Origin: Hydractinia symbiolongicarpus
Lineage: Eukaryota > Cnidaria > Hydrozoa > Anthoathecata > Hydractiniidae
Direction of reading: 5' to 3'
Assembly: GCF_029227915.1 (NCBI RefSeq)
Contig: NC_079886.1
Location: forward strand, 9,507,501-9,571,500
DNA length: 64,000 nt
This document shows positions 1-11,114 of the stretch, in pieces; position 1 is the stretch's first letter, and each line of letters begins with the position of its first letter. Under the pieces are notes generated by a model. The model was not told the origin of the DNA, ran no database searches, and worked only from the letters and a program-made list of their open reading frames with translations. The position numbers were made by a program, and so were the translations under genes.

Positions 1-132
1 GCTACTGTACTGTCTCTACATCTAACAAAGAAGTCAAGAGTTAACAGGAGATCAAGCTATCGTGATGTTGATATCCAAATTCAATGCTTAAGGAATTCTG
101 TACAGGAAAGACTAAAGACTAAAAAACATTAA
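1..132 (+). CDS. Possible C-terminal end of a gene entering from the left edge
   Basis: Frame 1 is open from the first base to a TAA at 130-132, giving 43 residues rich in Ser, Arg, Lys and Gln, ending KTKKH. The composition resembles the hydrophilic tail of a real protein more than translated AT-rich spacer. There is no ATG, so it would have to be the last exon of a gene outside the window. I recognise no family. A chance open frame of this length is quite possible, so the call is weak. Confidence 0.25.
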   Translation, partial: ATVLSLHLTKKSRVNRRSSYRDVDIQIQCLRNSVQERLKTKKH

Positions 133-1137
133 CATCTGGTGCAAAATATTTTCGTACAGGAATTTTAATTTTGCAAATAATTAAGTTTATCAAATTTTAT
201 TGCATATACTTTACCAGCTCTTATAACGCCGGTCTTTACTGGCGGTAGTTTTTCGCCGTGTTGCGAAATTAAAGTGGGCGTTATAAGGCAGTTAAAAATG
301 TACCAAAAAATCGAGCAAAAAAGGTCAAAAGCGACGTTAATTTTATAACTCTTGCTCATTTGAACTGGAAAAATGTATATAATGACTTTCGTAATCCTTT
401 ACAGACTATTAATTTTTAGAAATAGGAATTGAAATGCAATGAAAAGGTTAACGTAAATAACAATCGATGATAGCAAAATATAAACAAAATAATATAGGAG
501 TCCAATTAATATCATTTTCGAAATCCATTAATCTCTTTTAACCATATCAATATCCATAAAGAGGTTTCCGCAAAGATTTTTAACTGGGGTGCTTCATTCA
601 CAGATTGACAGATTCAATAAAGTGGGCTTTTTGAAAGGCAGTAATAACAGAGTTCTTTGAATGTTTAAAATGATCATACATCTCGATTATCTATTTCTCG
701 TGTAACGGTTTCACCATACCGGTATAACATCTACTTTTACATTATTAGGTGAGACACTTTATTTAACTGTTGCGAAACTTGATTTGCGTACAAACTCTTG
801 TAGATATCATCAATTATTTTTTTGCACTTTTATTACCGGAAATATTTAAACAAGTTTTTGTGATTGTTCGGTAAAATGAAGAAAATAATTCACATTGGAC
901 GAAATTGGATTAGTCCTGGGATCTTTCAAAAGGGAAAATTTGCAGGGTTTCGAAGAGGTCTGGCCTCATAGAAAAAAACAGAGTATTTTTAGATGCTTAT
1001 GTGTTCTCTACGTAGCGTCTATTTTTAAACTACGCATATTATTAAAATCTGCAATAACATTTATCCGAGATAAAGATCTCACTTTTTTCTAAGATTAGAA
1101 ATGATCGCAACATAAAACAGGAAATGTCCTCATACGA
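133..1137. other. Intergenic, no gene seen
   Basis: AT-rich spacer. Short open frames on both strands (for example 165-359 minus and 895-1092 plus) have no recognisable domain and no splice context. Nothing else supportable was seen. Confidence 0.5.
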
Positions 1138-1215
1138 CCTCGTCCCCAGGACTTGTTAGACTTTTTATATTTCTGTCTTAATATAGAAAGCCTAATAAGT
1201 CCTGGGGACTAGGGA
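1138..1215. repeat. Short foldback (MITE-like) element, copy A
   Basis: The left end begins CCTCGTCCCCAGGACTT and the right end is its near-perfect reverse complement (AAGTCCTGGGGAC then TAGGG). The inverted repeats are about 27 bp around a short AT-rich loop. The same CCTCGTCCCCAGG terminus recurs at several other places in the window, so this is a dispersed family. Confidence 0.7.
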
Positions 1216-1362
1216 ATTTCCTCATATTATTTATAGTTTACGTTTACAAACAAATTGACATCAAGAAGGGGAGGAGATAATCGCCGTGTCGGTAAAAATT
1301 ATGGTATTCCGAATATCTCCTTCTGTTACAACAACAACAGCACGCTAGAATGAAAATAACGC

Positions 1363-1393
1363 GGTGTATTAATTATTGCGGATTTAATACACT
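1363..1393. repeat. Short palindrome
   Basis: GGTGTATTAA is followed after about 11 bases by its reverse complement TTAATACACTACC (one base looped). It lies between two foldback elements. No function can be assigned. Confidence 0.45.
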
Positions 1394-1410
1394 ACCTTGT
1401 TATATAACGC

Positions 1411-1475
1411 CATCCCAGGGCTGTTTTGCTCTCTCGCCACGGCGTTAGCCGTTAGGCAAAAGCACACCCTGGGAT
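1411..1475. repeat. Short foldback (MITE-like) element, copy B
   Basis: The left arm ATCCCAGGGCTGTTTTGC pairs imperfectly with the right arm GGCAAAAGCACACCCTGGGAT. The ends are diverged from the CTCGTCCCCAGGG family, but the CCCAGGG core is shared with its neighbours at 1138 and 1569. Confidence 0.65.
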
Positions 1476-1568
1476 CAAAGTTGTTAATACCAGCTTATAT
1501 TTGTTAAAATAATGTTGCATTGAATAAGTAAGAAAAGGTGTGAATACAACCATCGTACTGATAAACAA

Positions 1569-1644
1569 CATTGTCCGCAGGGCTCTTTTGCGCCTGATGC
1601 TTAACTGTCTCGTCTATAGACGCAAAAGAGCCCTGGGGACAAGG
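1569..1644. repeat. Short foldback (MITE-like) element, copy C
   Basis: The left arm TTGTCCGCAGGGCTCTTTTG matches the reverse complement of the right arm CAAAAGAGCCCTGGGGACAA with one mismatch. The element is about 76 bp. It is the best preserved of the three hairpins clustered within 500 bp. Confidence 0.75.
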
Positions 1645-2009
1645 TTAGCCAATAGGCGCGCGTTAGACTTTCTTATAATCATATCATTTAAAGATTCTGG
1701 CAGTCATCCAGCCAATCTAGCTACCAACTTTCTAGCTTTCTCCTCGCTTGCAAAATGGTCATTAATTTTTATTTTGAAAAGAACAATACCCATTTAATAG
1801 GTTTTTAAATATAACTCTTAATGACCAACCTGGTTTTCATTAGCTTGTCCTTTTGAATATTATGATCATGGGCATTATATGGAAACCACGCCGTTATGTA
1901 ACACCGATAAGTAAAGAGCTCACGAGAATTATATGGGACAAAGATACTGTCAAACTTTAAAGCAGTAGAAACAGGTTTAAGAAAACACAGCAGGTCGTTG
2001 TTAAACAAA

Positions 2010-4122
2010 ATGAAATTAAAGAAATATTTTCCAAACACACCAACTTGTAGATATTGTTTAGAAGAAGCGAAAGATCTTATTACACCTTGCAGTTGTAAAG
2101 GAAGTTTGAGATATGTTCACAAGAAATGTTTGATGGAATGGTTTCAAACAAAAAAAGAATTACAATGCGAACTTTGTAAAACAGACTTCTCCTTGAAGGT
2201 CAAAGGTGTCAAATCACCAGTTACGGTAAAAACGTTTGCAGATATTTAATTATTTATTGGTGTCAGGGTGAAATATAGCGCGTAATTTTTATGAAGCTAC
2301 AAAGTTTTTGTAAGTAATTTCCAGCCTAATTTCACTTTATGCGCCACTCGCAAACTTGTAGGCTAAGGTACACAGGGTTTTAAGTACGATGGGTGTTATT
2401 TCTGAATAATAAAAAAAACTATTTTTTAAACTTTTGCGTTTACTGAGCGCAACAAAAAATCGATAAAATTCAAAGCAAATATGATTATTCTATGACGTAA
2501 AATGCTTTTTAGTCAACAATAAGAAGGCGAATATAAACTCTTAATTGCATTTTTATTTTGAATCATTGTTACCCAAGCAATTATCTGATATTATCAATGT
2601 CGTCATTAATCTCCCTATTGTAATAGCTATTCATCCTTAAAAACGTCATTCGCAGTAAATCTGGCATCAGTGACAAATTTTGTTAATAAAACATTTCAGA
2701 TCTAGTTAAAACCAGGGTTCAAACTCGTTTTTTAAAAACATCACTACTAATTGCACTGTAACTTGATTGATGTGTTGACCCACATACGTCTCCCTCTTCT
2801 GCTGCGATATACCAACTCTGCTCCTTCCATCTCATGGCTACATCTTTTTTTATAGCAATAAGTTTGTAAGCCTGCCTAAGCTGTTATTTGGCCCAAAAAT
2901 TACGAAAACATATTAAGAACATGTTGTAACTGAATTCCTTGGTAGTATCTCCTAATAAGATCAATTTAACAGCGTCTATTTCCCTCTGATCTTGTAAAAT
3001 CTGCATTAATAAATCTAACAAAATTTTTGAAAGAACACAAACAGTAACCTTAGAGGCTTATAATAGCAAAAAAATAAGCACATCAAACCTTATCAAAAAA
3101 TGTGCGTGTTTAGAAGAATGAGCAAATATTATCTGTACACTCCGGTTCTGTGGTCTTCAAACCAATATATGTTTTATCAAGGATGAAAGTGAAGTAGTGA
3201 TACACCAAATATCCTCGTGGATTTATCCACGGACGGACTCAAACGAATGAGCCAATGTGTACAAATGTATGCAAGTAAATTAAATGAGTAATGAGCATTA
3301 AAATAAAAATTATGCTGTTAGGAAACTGGTATAAGATAAGCTTATCATTAGTGATTATGTAACAAAACAATGTAACAAAAAATTGATTATTTCAAAAGAA
3401 TACAATCCAGCTGTGTATAAATTTGTCAACTTCGTCCCCACGGTCTTCTAAGCCGGAAATACACGCTACGACTTTTTGTAGTTATGTAACGTACATTTTA
3501 CGTTTGGCAGAACACAAAATTGTAAGGGGTATAAGGGGTGTAAGAATTTTCGTGTTGGTGGCTAAATTAGTGAGACAAAATTCTTTTTCAACAGTTTCAA
3601 GTTGTGGCGTTTTGGAGAAAGGGGTTCTAAGACAAGTCCTGCTTAACTCTTTTTATGTCTGAACGATTGACAGAATAGGGAAAAGAAAAGTGGCGTTCTA
3701 TCGTTTCTGAATTTTATGAAAGGTCGTATTTTTTACAACCAAAAGTAAATAAATTTAAGTAATTGTTAGTGCGCTTTATTTTCACTAGGTTTTGTATATC
3801 CTGTTCTATACTATTGTCATTGTTGCTTTAGTGGATTTTCCCGAAAATTATCTTCGACGACATATTTTTCCTGTTCGTGATTGCATTTATCGTCCTGTCA
3901 CTTGTTATGCTCCCAGTTGGTTATCTATACTGCAAAAAATGTTACACCAACTTTTGTATCTTCTGCTACTGTTTTGTAGTCTTCGCAACTCTATATCTAC
4001 CAACAATGTTTGTTTACCTTAAAATACCGGTAACCGATTTTATAAGATGTTTGCGTGTTAACTTGTCATGGGAAGTAGTTGAAAAGAAGACGCTGATTGC
4101 TGGTGATAAGAAAAGTATTTAA
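2010..4122 (+). CDS. Compact MARCH-type RING-CH membrane E3 ubiquitin ligase
   Basis: Two exons, 2010-2225 and 3832-4122, join in phase 0 (donor GTAAAA at 2226, acceptor TTGCTTTAG ending 3831) and give 168 residues. Residues 13-58 form a RING-CH domain: CxxC, CxC, HxxC and CxxC in C4HC3 order, with the usual Trp after HxxC. Exon 2 encodes two membrane spans, about residues 83-105 and 113-136, and a short cytosolic tail ending DKKSI. In MARCH proteins the RING-CH domain binds an E2 and ubiquitinates membrane proteins for endocytosis and lysosomal sorting. The RING starts only 12 residues from the N-terminus and the tail is short, so the protein is smaller than vertebrate MARCH2, 3 or 8. Unspliced, the first exon would stop at 2249 and lose the membrane part. 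The family is secure; the exact orthologue is not. Confidence 0.82.
3210..3240. repeat. Fragment of the GTGGATTTTCCACGG dispersed repeat
   Basis: The intron of the MARCH-like gene holds CTCGTGGATTTATCCACGGACGG. This resembles the palindromic segment of the longer dispersed repeat at 33219-33324 and 42790-42955. Only this fragment is visible here. Confidence 0.4.
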
Positions 4123-7100
4123 AAGAATATAGTTTGATACGTTAAAGTATTGTGTTTTATTGTATGGATTTTTTATAGAATTTTTTATTTTACATGTATA
4201 TATTTATTCGGGTTTGTAAACAACTCAATTTTTTTTTATCAAAACTGAATACCATCTATAAATTTCGTATATCCTATTAGTAGATAAGAACGTCTGTAAA
4301 AGGTGACAAATTTGACTCTTTAAATTTTAATATGCGTTTATTTTCTAAAATGTACGCATGAACGTTTGGAGAAATGAATTTCCCCCTTTTAGCATTAATG
4401 GACGGGCCTTTTCATCAAAAAAACATAGTGGCACAAAATACTAAAAATTAAAGCGTAATTTTTATTAGATAGTATTTTATCTTTTACTGGCGATAGCGTT
4501 GATATATTTATCGTGTTATTACATTACGTTGTTTTATCGTATCGATGTTTTATAGATAAAGAGTATATTTTATTTTAGAAGTGTTTTTACGGTTTATTTA
4601 CCTAAAAGGAGTTTTTATTGAAATAAAAGAATATCATTACCATTTTTGTCCTGTCTGTTAACCGAACTACGCCAAGTGGCATTGCAACAAGGCTAAAATA
4701 CCGACATGTCACCTATTAGCCATAACTGGTGATCACTCAACTTGCAGATATTACAATACAGGCTTATTTGAAAAAGAATTAAATCTCCTTAGATCTCGAT
4801 AATGAAATATTGTCCCCGAAAAACCATGGATATTTATTTAGGCAAAATTGATTCAGGGTGTAGAGGTAAACCCTAACTGATATGGTCTTGTTCATGTAAG
4901 TAGACAGAAAAGGTGGAGGCGGGCACAAATCGTCTACTTTCCATAACTTCATAATACGACACAGAACTTGCGCAATTGTCGTGTCAAAATTGATAAATTG
5001 ACTTATTTCTGACGTCAACATTTTTGTGTAACTTCATCAGCAATTTCGTTTGAGAGCGTTCTGGTTAATATTGTGGCTATCTTCTCATGTCGTACCAACT
5101 GAGTGAGGCACGCTAGTCGGTCAGAGGATCGTATATGCCTTGATTCTTGCATCCTTGTCTGATTATTGCTGGATTTTTGTTCTCTCGCATATCTTGTTTT
5201 ATTAGTCTAGTTTTGTATTTTTATATATTAAAGCAAACTTCAACTATGTTGATGAACGTATCTTTTGTCGATTTCTGCACCCGCCCCAATAATTTATTTT
5301 AATCTTTTCTTAGTGGTATAAATGATGGTTTTTATCATTTCTTCCAGGTTTTGCACATAAACGTAAAAGTGCTGACAAAATCCTGAGAAATCATATGCTT
5401 CATGTATCGCATAAGAATCGGGAAAAACGGATTAAACCGGTGATTAAACTGTCAAACTTCGTGCTTAAATTCTCACACCTCATATGTTTGTTGAAACTAA
5501 TATCATAATATCATTGAGACCTGTCACATGTTTTGGGGTTCATAATTTTGGTTTTGACATATTTGACAAATTAACTGGAGATGGTGCTGTACATCCTCGT
5601 TCCCAGGGTTTCCTGAGCCCTAATAAAGAAGGCTGGGTACTATAAAAACTCCACATCTAGTAGACTATCAAGAACAAGTGACTTCGCTACTACGAGATCA
5701 ACGAAGGTTATGGAGGCTGGAGGTTTTAAAGAAAAGAATAATTAAAGACGAGACGTTTTTTGTGTGGTTATTAATTTAAGAATACAAAAATAGAACTCTT
5801 AAGTTGAGTAATTGGTAGATGACCTTGCCACTACTAATTGTTGTTTTGCTTTGATTTGACTAAATTATATCATTGACTGGTGTTTACGTTTCGAGAAATA
5901 GCGTATTCTACGAAACTGTGATTACGTGCTTCTTTCGTATTACTTTCAAAGTCACAGAATTCTTGAACATCCTTAAGTATTTTACATATGTATAGAAACA
6001 AACTGTCATTATGTTTTAATTTGTCATATGTTGACACTTGATGTTGAAGCAGTAACGTATGTATAGCAGACTATTCTTAACTCGAAAACGGTAAGGATGG
6101 AGAAGTTCGTTCAAGACAGTTAAGGTTAAAAGTAAAGAGAGAACGTAGCCTGATATAGATAAAAAGGGACCAAGGTGCATGAACGATATAAGGAGAAGTT
6201 TGAGGTAGAGGATAATCGACACAGAAGGAGCCCGATAAGTGCCTGAGACTGCCAAAACAAGTTTGATAATGTTGTAATTAATCTTGGAAATTTTCATTTT
6301 ATAAATTGTAGGCATTTTTTTTGAGTTTTTTAAATACAATCATATTAAACATAAGGTATCCAATTATATTAAAAGGGATTATACAAACCACTAATTTTAG
6401 TATAGCTAATCTGATTCTATGCAAACACTACCAGAAATAAGAAAAAGTGGGGAAAAAATTCAAAAATTAACTTTTGAATCTTTCGTAATATCGGTAGCCT
6501 TAAATTCTTCGAGAATCTTTTTTCTTTTTGGTCACAAAGGTAATCATATAACGTAGATATCCAAAGAACATGCATTACTTTCAATTTAACTTTTCTTCAT
6601 CAAGAAATTATTAACTAGGCCCGACTTTAACAGTTGTGTATTTTCTCTTTGCCTATTTCATTGATTTCAAAACATGTCCTCCTCAACCATCTGTCAACTC
6701 AATATGACCATTATATTTCCTCAATTTTGCAGGGAGTTCGCTTTAATAAATTTATTACCAATTTTGATTTCCCTTTTTTGAAACACCCTTCCGATCTAGT
6801 GTGTCCCAGTTAACTCATCCATTAATAAAAAATCAGAGGAAAAAGAGAGACAAGAAGAAAATAACGAAGCAGAAGTTGAGGACCAAAGCAGAGAAAATAT
6901 CCAAGTAAATGAGAAAGAGAAAATAATCATTAAAATTGAAGTTGACTAATTTATATAGTTTTCATTGCCCTCTTTGTTGCTCTTATTGGAAGAAAAAAAT
7001 CAATAAAAAATTTAAACTTTTATTGCCATTTTTGATCTGGAAATTAGTCAGCAAAAGGTGATTAAATTATGTCAGATGTTATACACATGAAATAAAGCAG

Positions 7101-8899
7101 ATTGTTTGTAGACTTCCTGAAATTTAAATTACTGTTTTATTTTTTCACATTAACATTTTTATATCCTTCACATTGGTTTCTTCCACGGGCTAGAATTTCA
7201 TAAAAGTCTCATGCTAACTTTTCCTGAAATGCTCCTTATAAGAAAATCATTGAGTATTGAGTCCATCTTTTCTGCAAACATTATTTTCGCTTTGCAATCT
7301 GAAATGGATTTCGCTGCGCGATTTTAAGTCTAGTATGCGTATAGATTAATTAGCATTTTCCAACTAAAAAGACATTTAAATCCTTAGCATGATCATGTCC
7401 AAGATTAAAATCTCCTCGACTATACGAGATAAAGATTTCCAAGGGCGTCCTGTTATGACTAAGAATCCAGATAGAAAAAGACTCTAGAAAATATTTCCGA
7501 CGTCTTTTTCTACAACATTAGTATGTATATGAAATAAAATTTATAGTGATTATTTATTAATATTTTTTGTGAATGCGTTGTAAGCTAAAAGCTATCGATT
7601 GAGCGCCTGTCATTTAATCGCAGTTTTAAATCTTCAACATGATTGGCTAGAATGTTAATTGGATTTATTGACATTGTTCCCCCTTTCTTAACCAACCGTG
7701 CTCTTTTTGATGATATCATTATTTGTCCGGTGACATTCAAAACAAAGATATTACAAGTGGAACTGTTTCATGGAATACCTAGACACGCCTATTGTACAAC
7801 AAAATTAAAAATAAAGGAAAAAAAGGATGAAAACACATTGAACGACTTTGGTTAACTGAAATTAATTTTCACTTGCTTTGAATTGACCAGTGCAACCAGA
7901 CAATTATAGACGTTAATTACATCCGCCGCGACAATCTCCGCCTTTAATACGTTTCTTTGGTTTACGAAAACAACAAAGTTCCAACCTAAGCAGGAAGAGG
8001 AGTTTGATGCAACAAAATTAAAAAAAGAAGACAAAGCAAGAACTGTAGTTACATGTTCTATCAAGTCCTAGTGTTTACCTAATTTATCGCATTATAGACT
8101 ACATAATTTTATGGAATCTTGTGTGATATAAATCTAATCTATCATCACTACACAACGACGGTGCTAAAAGCATTCAAAACAAGAACAAGTTTTTGTAGGA
8201 CACGTAAGTAACATATATTCTCCATAGCTTAGTAATTTTCAAGTTTTAAATTTAATTTTAAAGTTCCTTCTTGTTAAAATATCGTAACATTTTAAGGTAC
8301 ATGTTTTACTCGCGTGCGACGTGTACATATTATACAGTGGTGATTTTTTAACCATTGAAGAAGTAAATGGAAGAAGCTACAAAGAAAGTTATGAAATTTT
8401 CTTTTTCTTTGAATAGCAAACGAAATAACGCTACGTTATTGTTAATTAGGTGTAATCATGGCCTCGGGATAACTTCTATCTGGGACAATTCCCCCCCTGG
8501 ATATTCATTCCTTCATGACAATTCATCCTAATTAAGAAAATCACTTTCCGCAACTTTGATTTAAATACAGACTTGGCGAAGTAATTTTGAAGGCGGAGAG
8601 CTAAACAACTTCATTATCTAAAGAGTCCATATTCTATAATTCCGCTATAGGTATTCTGTAATACCTGAAGCATATTATATCGGTATATTGAAAAGAACAT
8701 ACGTTTGAGTGTGTAATCAAAAATGTATTTGTTGTTTAACTAAAAAAAGATAATGAACCTTTATTCAAAGTACAAGAATATAATGTAGATACGTCTTTTA
8801 ATGGATGATCGCCTTCAAAAGTGTTATCGAATTATCAGAATTTTGAGCCTCTGATAGTTGGATAGGTAAATAGAAGCGAAGACACATATTACTTTTAAA
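4123..8899. other. Long gene-poor spacer
   Basis: No exon chain was found. The stretch holds a CTCGTTCCCAGGG foldback-family end near 5597-5625, a weak GPCR-like open frame on the minus strand (6016-6339, discussed in the findings) and a short unassigned open frame at 7643-7855. The rest is AT-rich sequence in which I see nothing. Confidence 0.5.
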
Positions 8900-9838
8900 G
8901 GTGTGTCAGGCGAAGAGAACGCTGTAACGCCAGAACTGAAAGCGAGTTGGAGTGGGACCTATTTGTCAACCATTTTGTCAAAGTACGAGCTGGTCGATAT
9001 ATACATCGCTGACGAATTCGGTCTCTTCTACTAAGCACTCTCAGATAAGTCTGTGCAGTACAAAGGTGAACGTGGTAGTGGTGGTAAGCACAGTAAAGTA
9101 AGGCTTTCTTAATTGGCTACTGATAATGTTACAGAAGAAAAACTGTCCAAGTTTGCCATATCATTTTTTAGTAGTGTCAAATATTTACCTTGTCGTCATC
9201 GTTCTCAGAAAAAAGAGTTGGATGGATGAGAATTTGTTTTCCGAATGAGTAAAGGAGCTTGACGTTTGCAGTTCAAGACAGAGAGATTGCTTTGATTATC
9301 GAAGAATATCCTGTCTTTCCCATAGTTGAGAGCCTTGAAGCAATTGAGTTAATCTTTCTACCGCCGAGCATAATATCAAAACGCAACCCGATAAAGGTGT
9401 TATTAGTAGTTTGAAATGCATTTTACCGCCATTTAATTATTAAGTGCTATTTTACTAGCATTAACAGAGGCAGATTTCCTATAAAAGTCAACATGTTAGA
9501 GGCAATGACTATGGTTTCTGCAGCTTGTGTGTCTTACCAATGACAATGGTTAAATGCTTCAGGAAAGCCGGCATAAGTTCTGAGAGCCACAGTTACTGAT
9601 AAAGATTATACTTTTAAGAGGCGTGCAGCGCAGCTTAAACAGTTTTAAGACAGGCACGAATTTTCAATTGATTTTGCAGTTCATGACTATGTAGGATGCA
9701 AATAAAGATGTTGTCACTTTAGAAGCACATCTTCGCACAGATTATGAGATCATCGCTCAACCGGAGCTTGATGCAGCTGAAGACGATAACGAGAATGATG
9801 AAGATCACCACCACGGAGGAATCAAACCTAAGCTTTAG
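8900..9838 (+). pseudogene. Decayed pogo/Tigger-like (CENP-B family) DDE transposase
   Basis: Frame translation from 8900 gives a chain typical of the DDE domain of pogo/Tigger transposases: a leader ending LSKYELVDIY, then the ADEFGLFY block (family pattern NADETGLFY, carrying the first catalytic Asp), then KGERGSGGKHSK, then a KSLP-like segment. Near 9348 the LIFLPP block appears, followed by a shifted-frame QPDKGVI-like block. An acidic tail (DAAEDDNENDEDHHH) ends at the TAG 9836-9838. At least three in-frame stops (after FGLFY, after RLS, near 9229) and at least one frameshift break it, so it cannot be active. The N-terminal DNA-binding part and the terminal inverted repeats were not located. 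This is an old DNA-transposon remnant in a gene desert. Confidence 0.72.
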
Positions 9839-10704
9839 ATATTCTTCTTTACTTGATGACGGAGAGCAAAAAATGCGGGGAAAATGGCAAAGATAAAAAA
9901 GATTCTTTTTTTTCTTTTTATGACATCTTATTGCTTAAGCAGGAGCAGCAAAATCTTATTACTGAATTTTATATAAGAATAGCTATTTTAAAACACCTTG
10001 AAAGACTATAATATAAACTCAAAACGTCATTTTTTATACAGGATATAAATATTTGGGCAAAAAATTATCGATTTTTTGTTAAATCTCCCAACCCCCTTTG
10101 CACCGCCAAGTCTCATACAGCCTGCCATTACTCGCCGTAGCTAAAACAGTATTTTTTACTGCTTAAAGTTTCTGCAAAGTTTTAAAATAAATTGCGAGCA
10201 AAAACATAATTGCTTATCATGTTATCACGGTCCAAAATCTGAACTCATCAATCTGTATAAAAATTAGTAAATTAAAGAGCGTTGGTGGAATTTTGAAGAT
10301 CATAAACACAAGCAAACAGTATTAATCTTGCTGATGTCAGCTCTCGCCAATACCCTCACTTTTGAATTGCTCCATAATGGGGATATCGTCATAACTGCAA
10401 ATACCATCACAACTTCAGACATTTTTTATCTAAATTACAAAGCCGATAAAGTAAAGCATTTGCTTTAAATAAACAAACCGGCTATCCAGCTTGTCTATAC
10501 CCTTTCATAATTAGCACTAATCACAAATGTTGGTTAAAATTAATTCATTTGAGATTAATTTTCGTCTTGCTAAGAGCTGACTACACTACACGCTTTTTTA
10601 TATGAATATGCTTTATACAAATACGATTTACTCAAAATTTAAGAAAACCCAAAAATAATCCTCAGACTGATTTTCCATAGAAAAGAGAAAGAAACGACGC
10701 AATA
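9839..10704. other. Spacer after the transposase remnant
   Basis: AT-rich sequence with no recognisable gene. The 3' end of the transposon probably lies here, but no inverted repeat matching an upstream sequence was identified. Confidence 0.4.
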
Positions 10705-10780
10705 CATCCTTGCCCCTAGGGTTTCTTAGCCCCTGAGCTGTTAGAATCAATAAGGCAAATTGCACTGGGAACGAGGTTGG
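10705..10780. repeat. Foldback-family element, diverged copy next to a SINE
   Basis: The left end TCCTTGCCCCTAGGGTTTCT and the right end CACTGGGAACGAGGTTGG are inverted, diverged versions of the CCTCGTCCCCAGGG terminus seen at 1138. The SINE starts immediately after it, so the two insertions are nested or adjacent. Confidence 0.55.
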
Positions 10781-11114
10781 ATTCTATGGTGTAGTGGCAG
10801 CGCATTTGACATTTTTTTTTTTTTTTTTTTTTGTTAAAAAAAAATTACATACAACTATTATCATAAGGTTTCAGGTTCGAGTACCCACCCCGACGCACTT
10901 TAAATATAGTGTTGTCAGCCCATTTGGTGCCATTCACTGACCGCTAACCGGTCTGTGTTGAAAGCAAGCAAGTTAGACCATGGAGGTATAAAAGCAATGC
11001 TATACGTATCTCTGACAGTAATGTAACATAGTTACAGTCGGAGTGGAGGAAGAATCAGCCGTTAGGATGGAATCCCCAAGGACATTAAAACTTCTCGTCA
11101 CTTTACTTACTTAC
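10779..11114 (+). mobile_element. tRNA-derived SINE, copy 1, split by a T-rich insert
   Basis: This is the same sequence family as 17824-18093. The A-box region TGGTGTAGTGGCAGCGCA is followed, after the interruption, by TCATAAGGTTTCAGGTTCGAG, which contains a pol III B box with one inserted base afterwards. The shared body follows (CAGCCCATTTGGTGCCAT and GTAATGTAACATAGTTACAG), ending in ACTTACTTAC repeats. Between the A and B boxes, about 10811-10858, lies an insert of more than 20 T followed by an A-rich run and TTACATACAACTATT. Copy 2 lacks it. The insert should disable the internal promoter. Confidence 0.8.
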
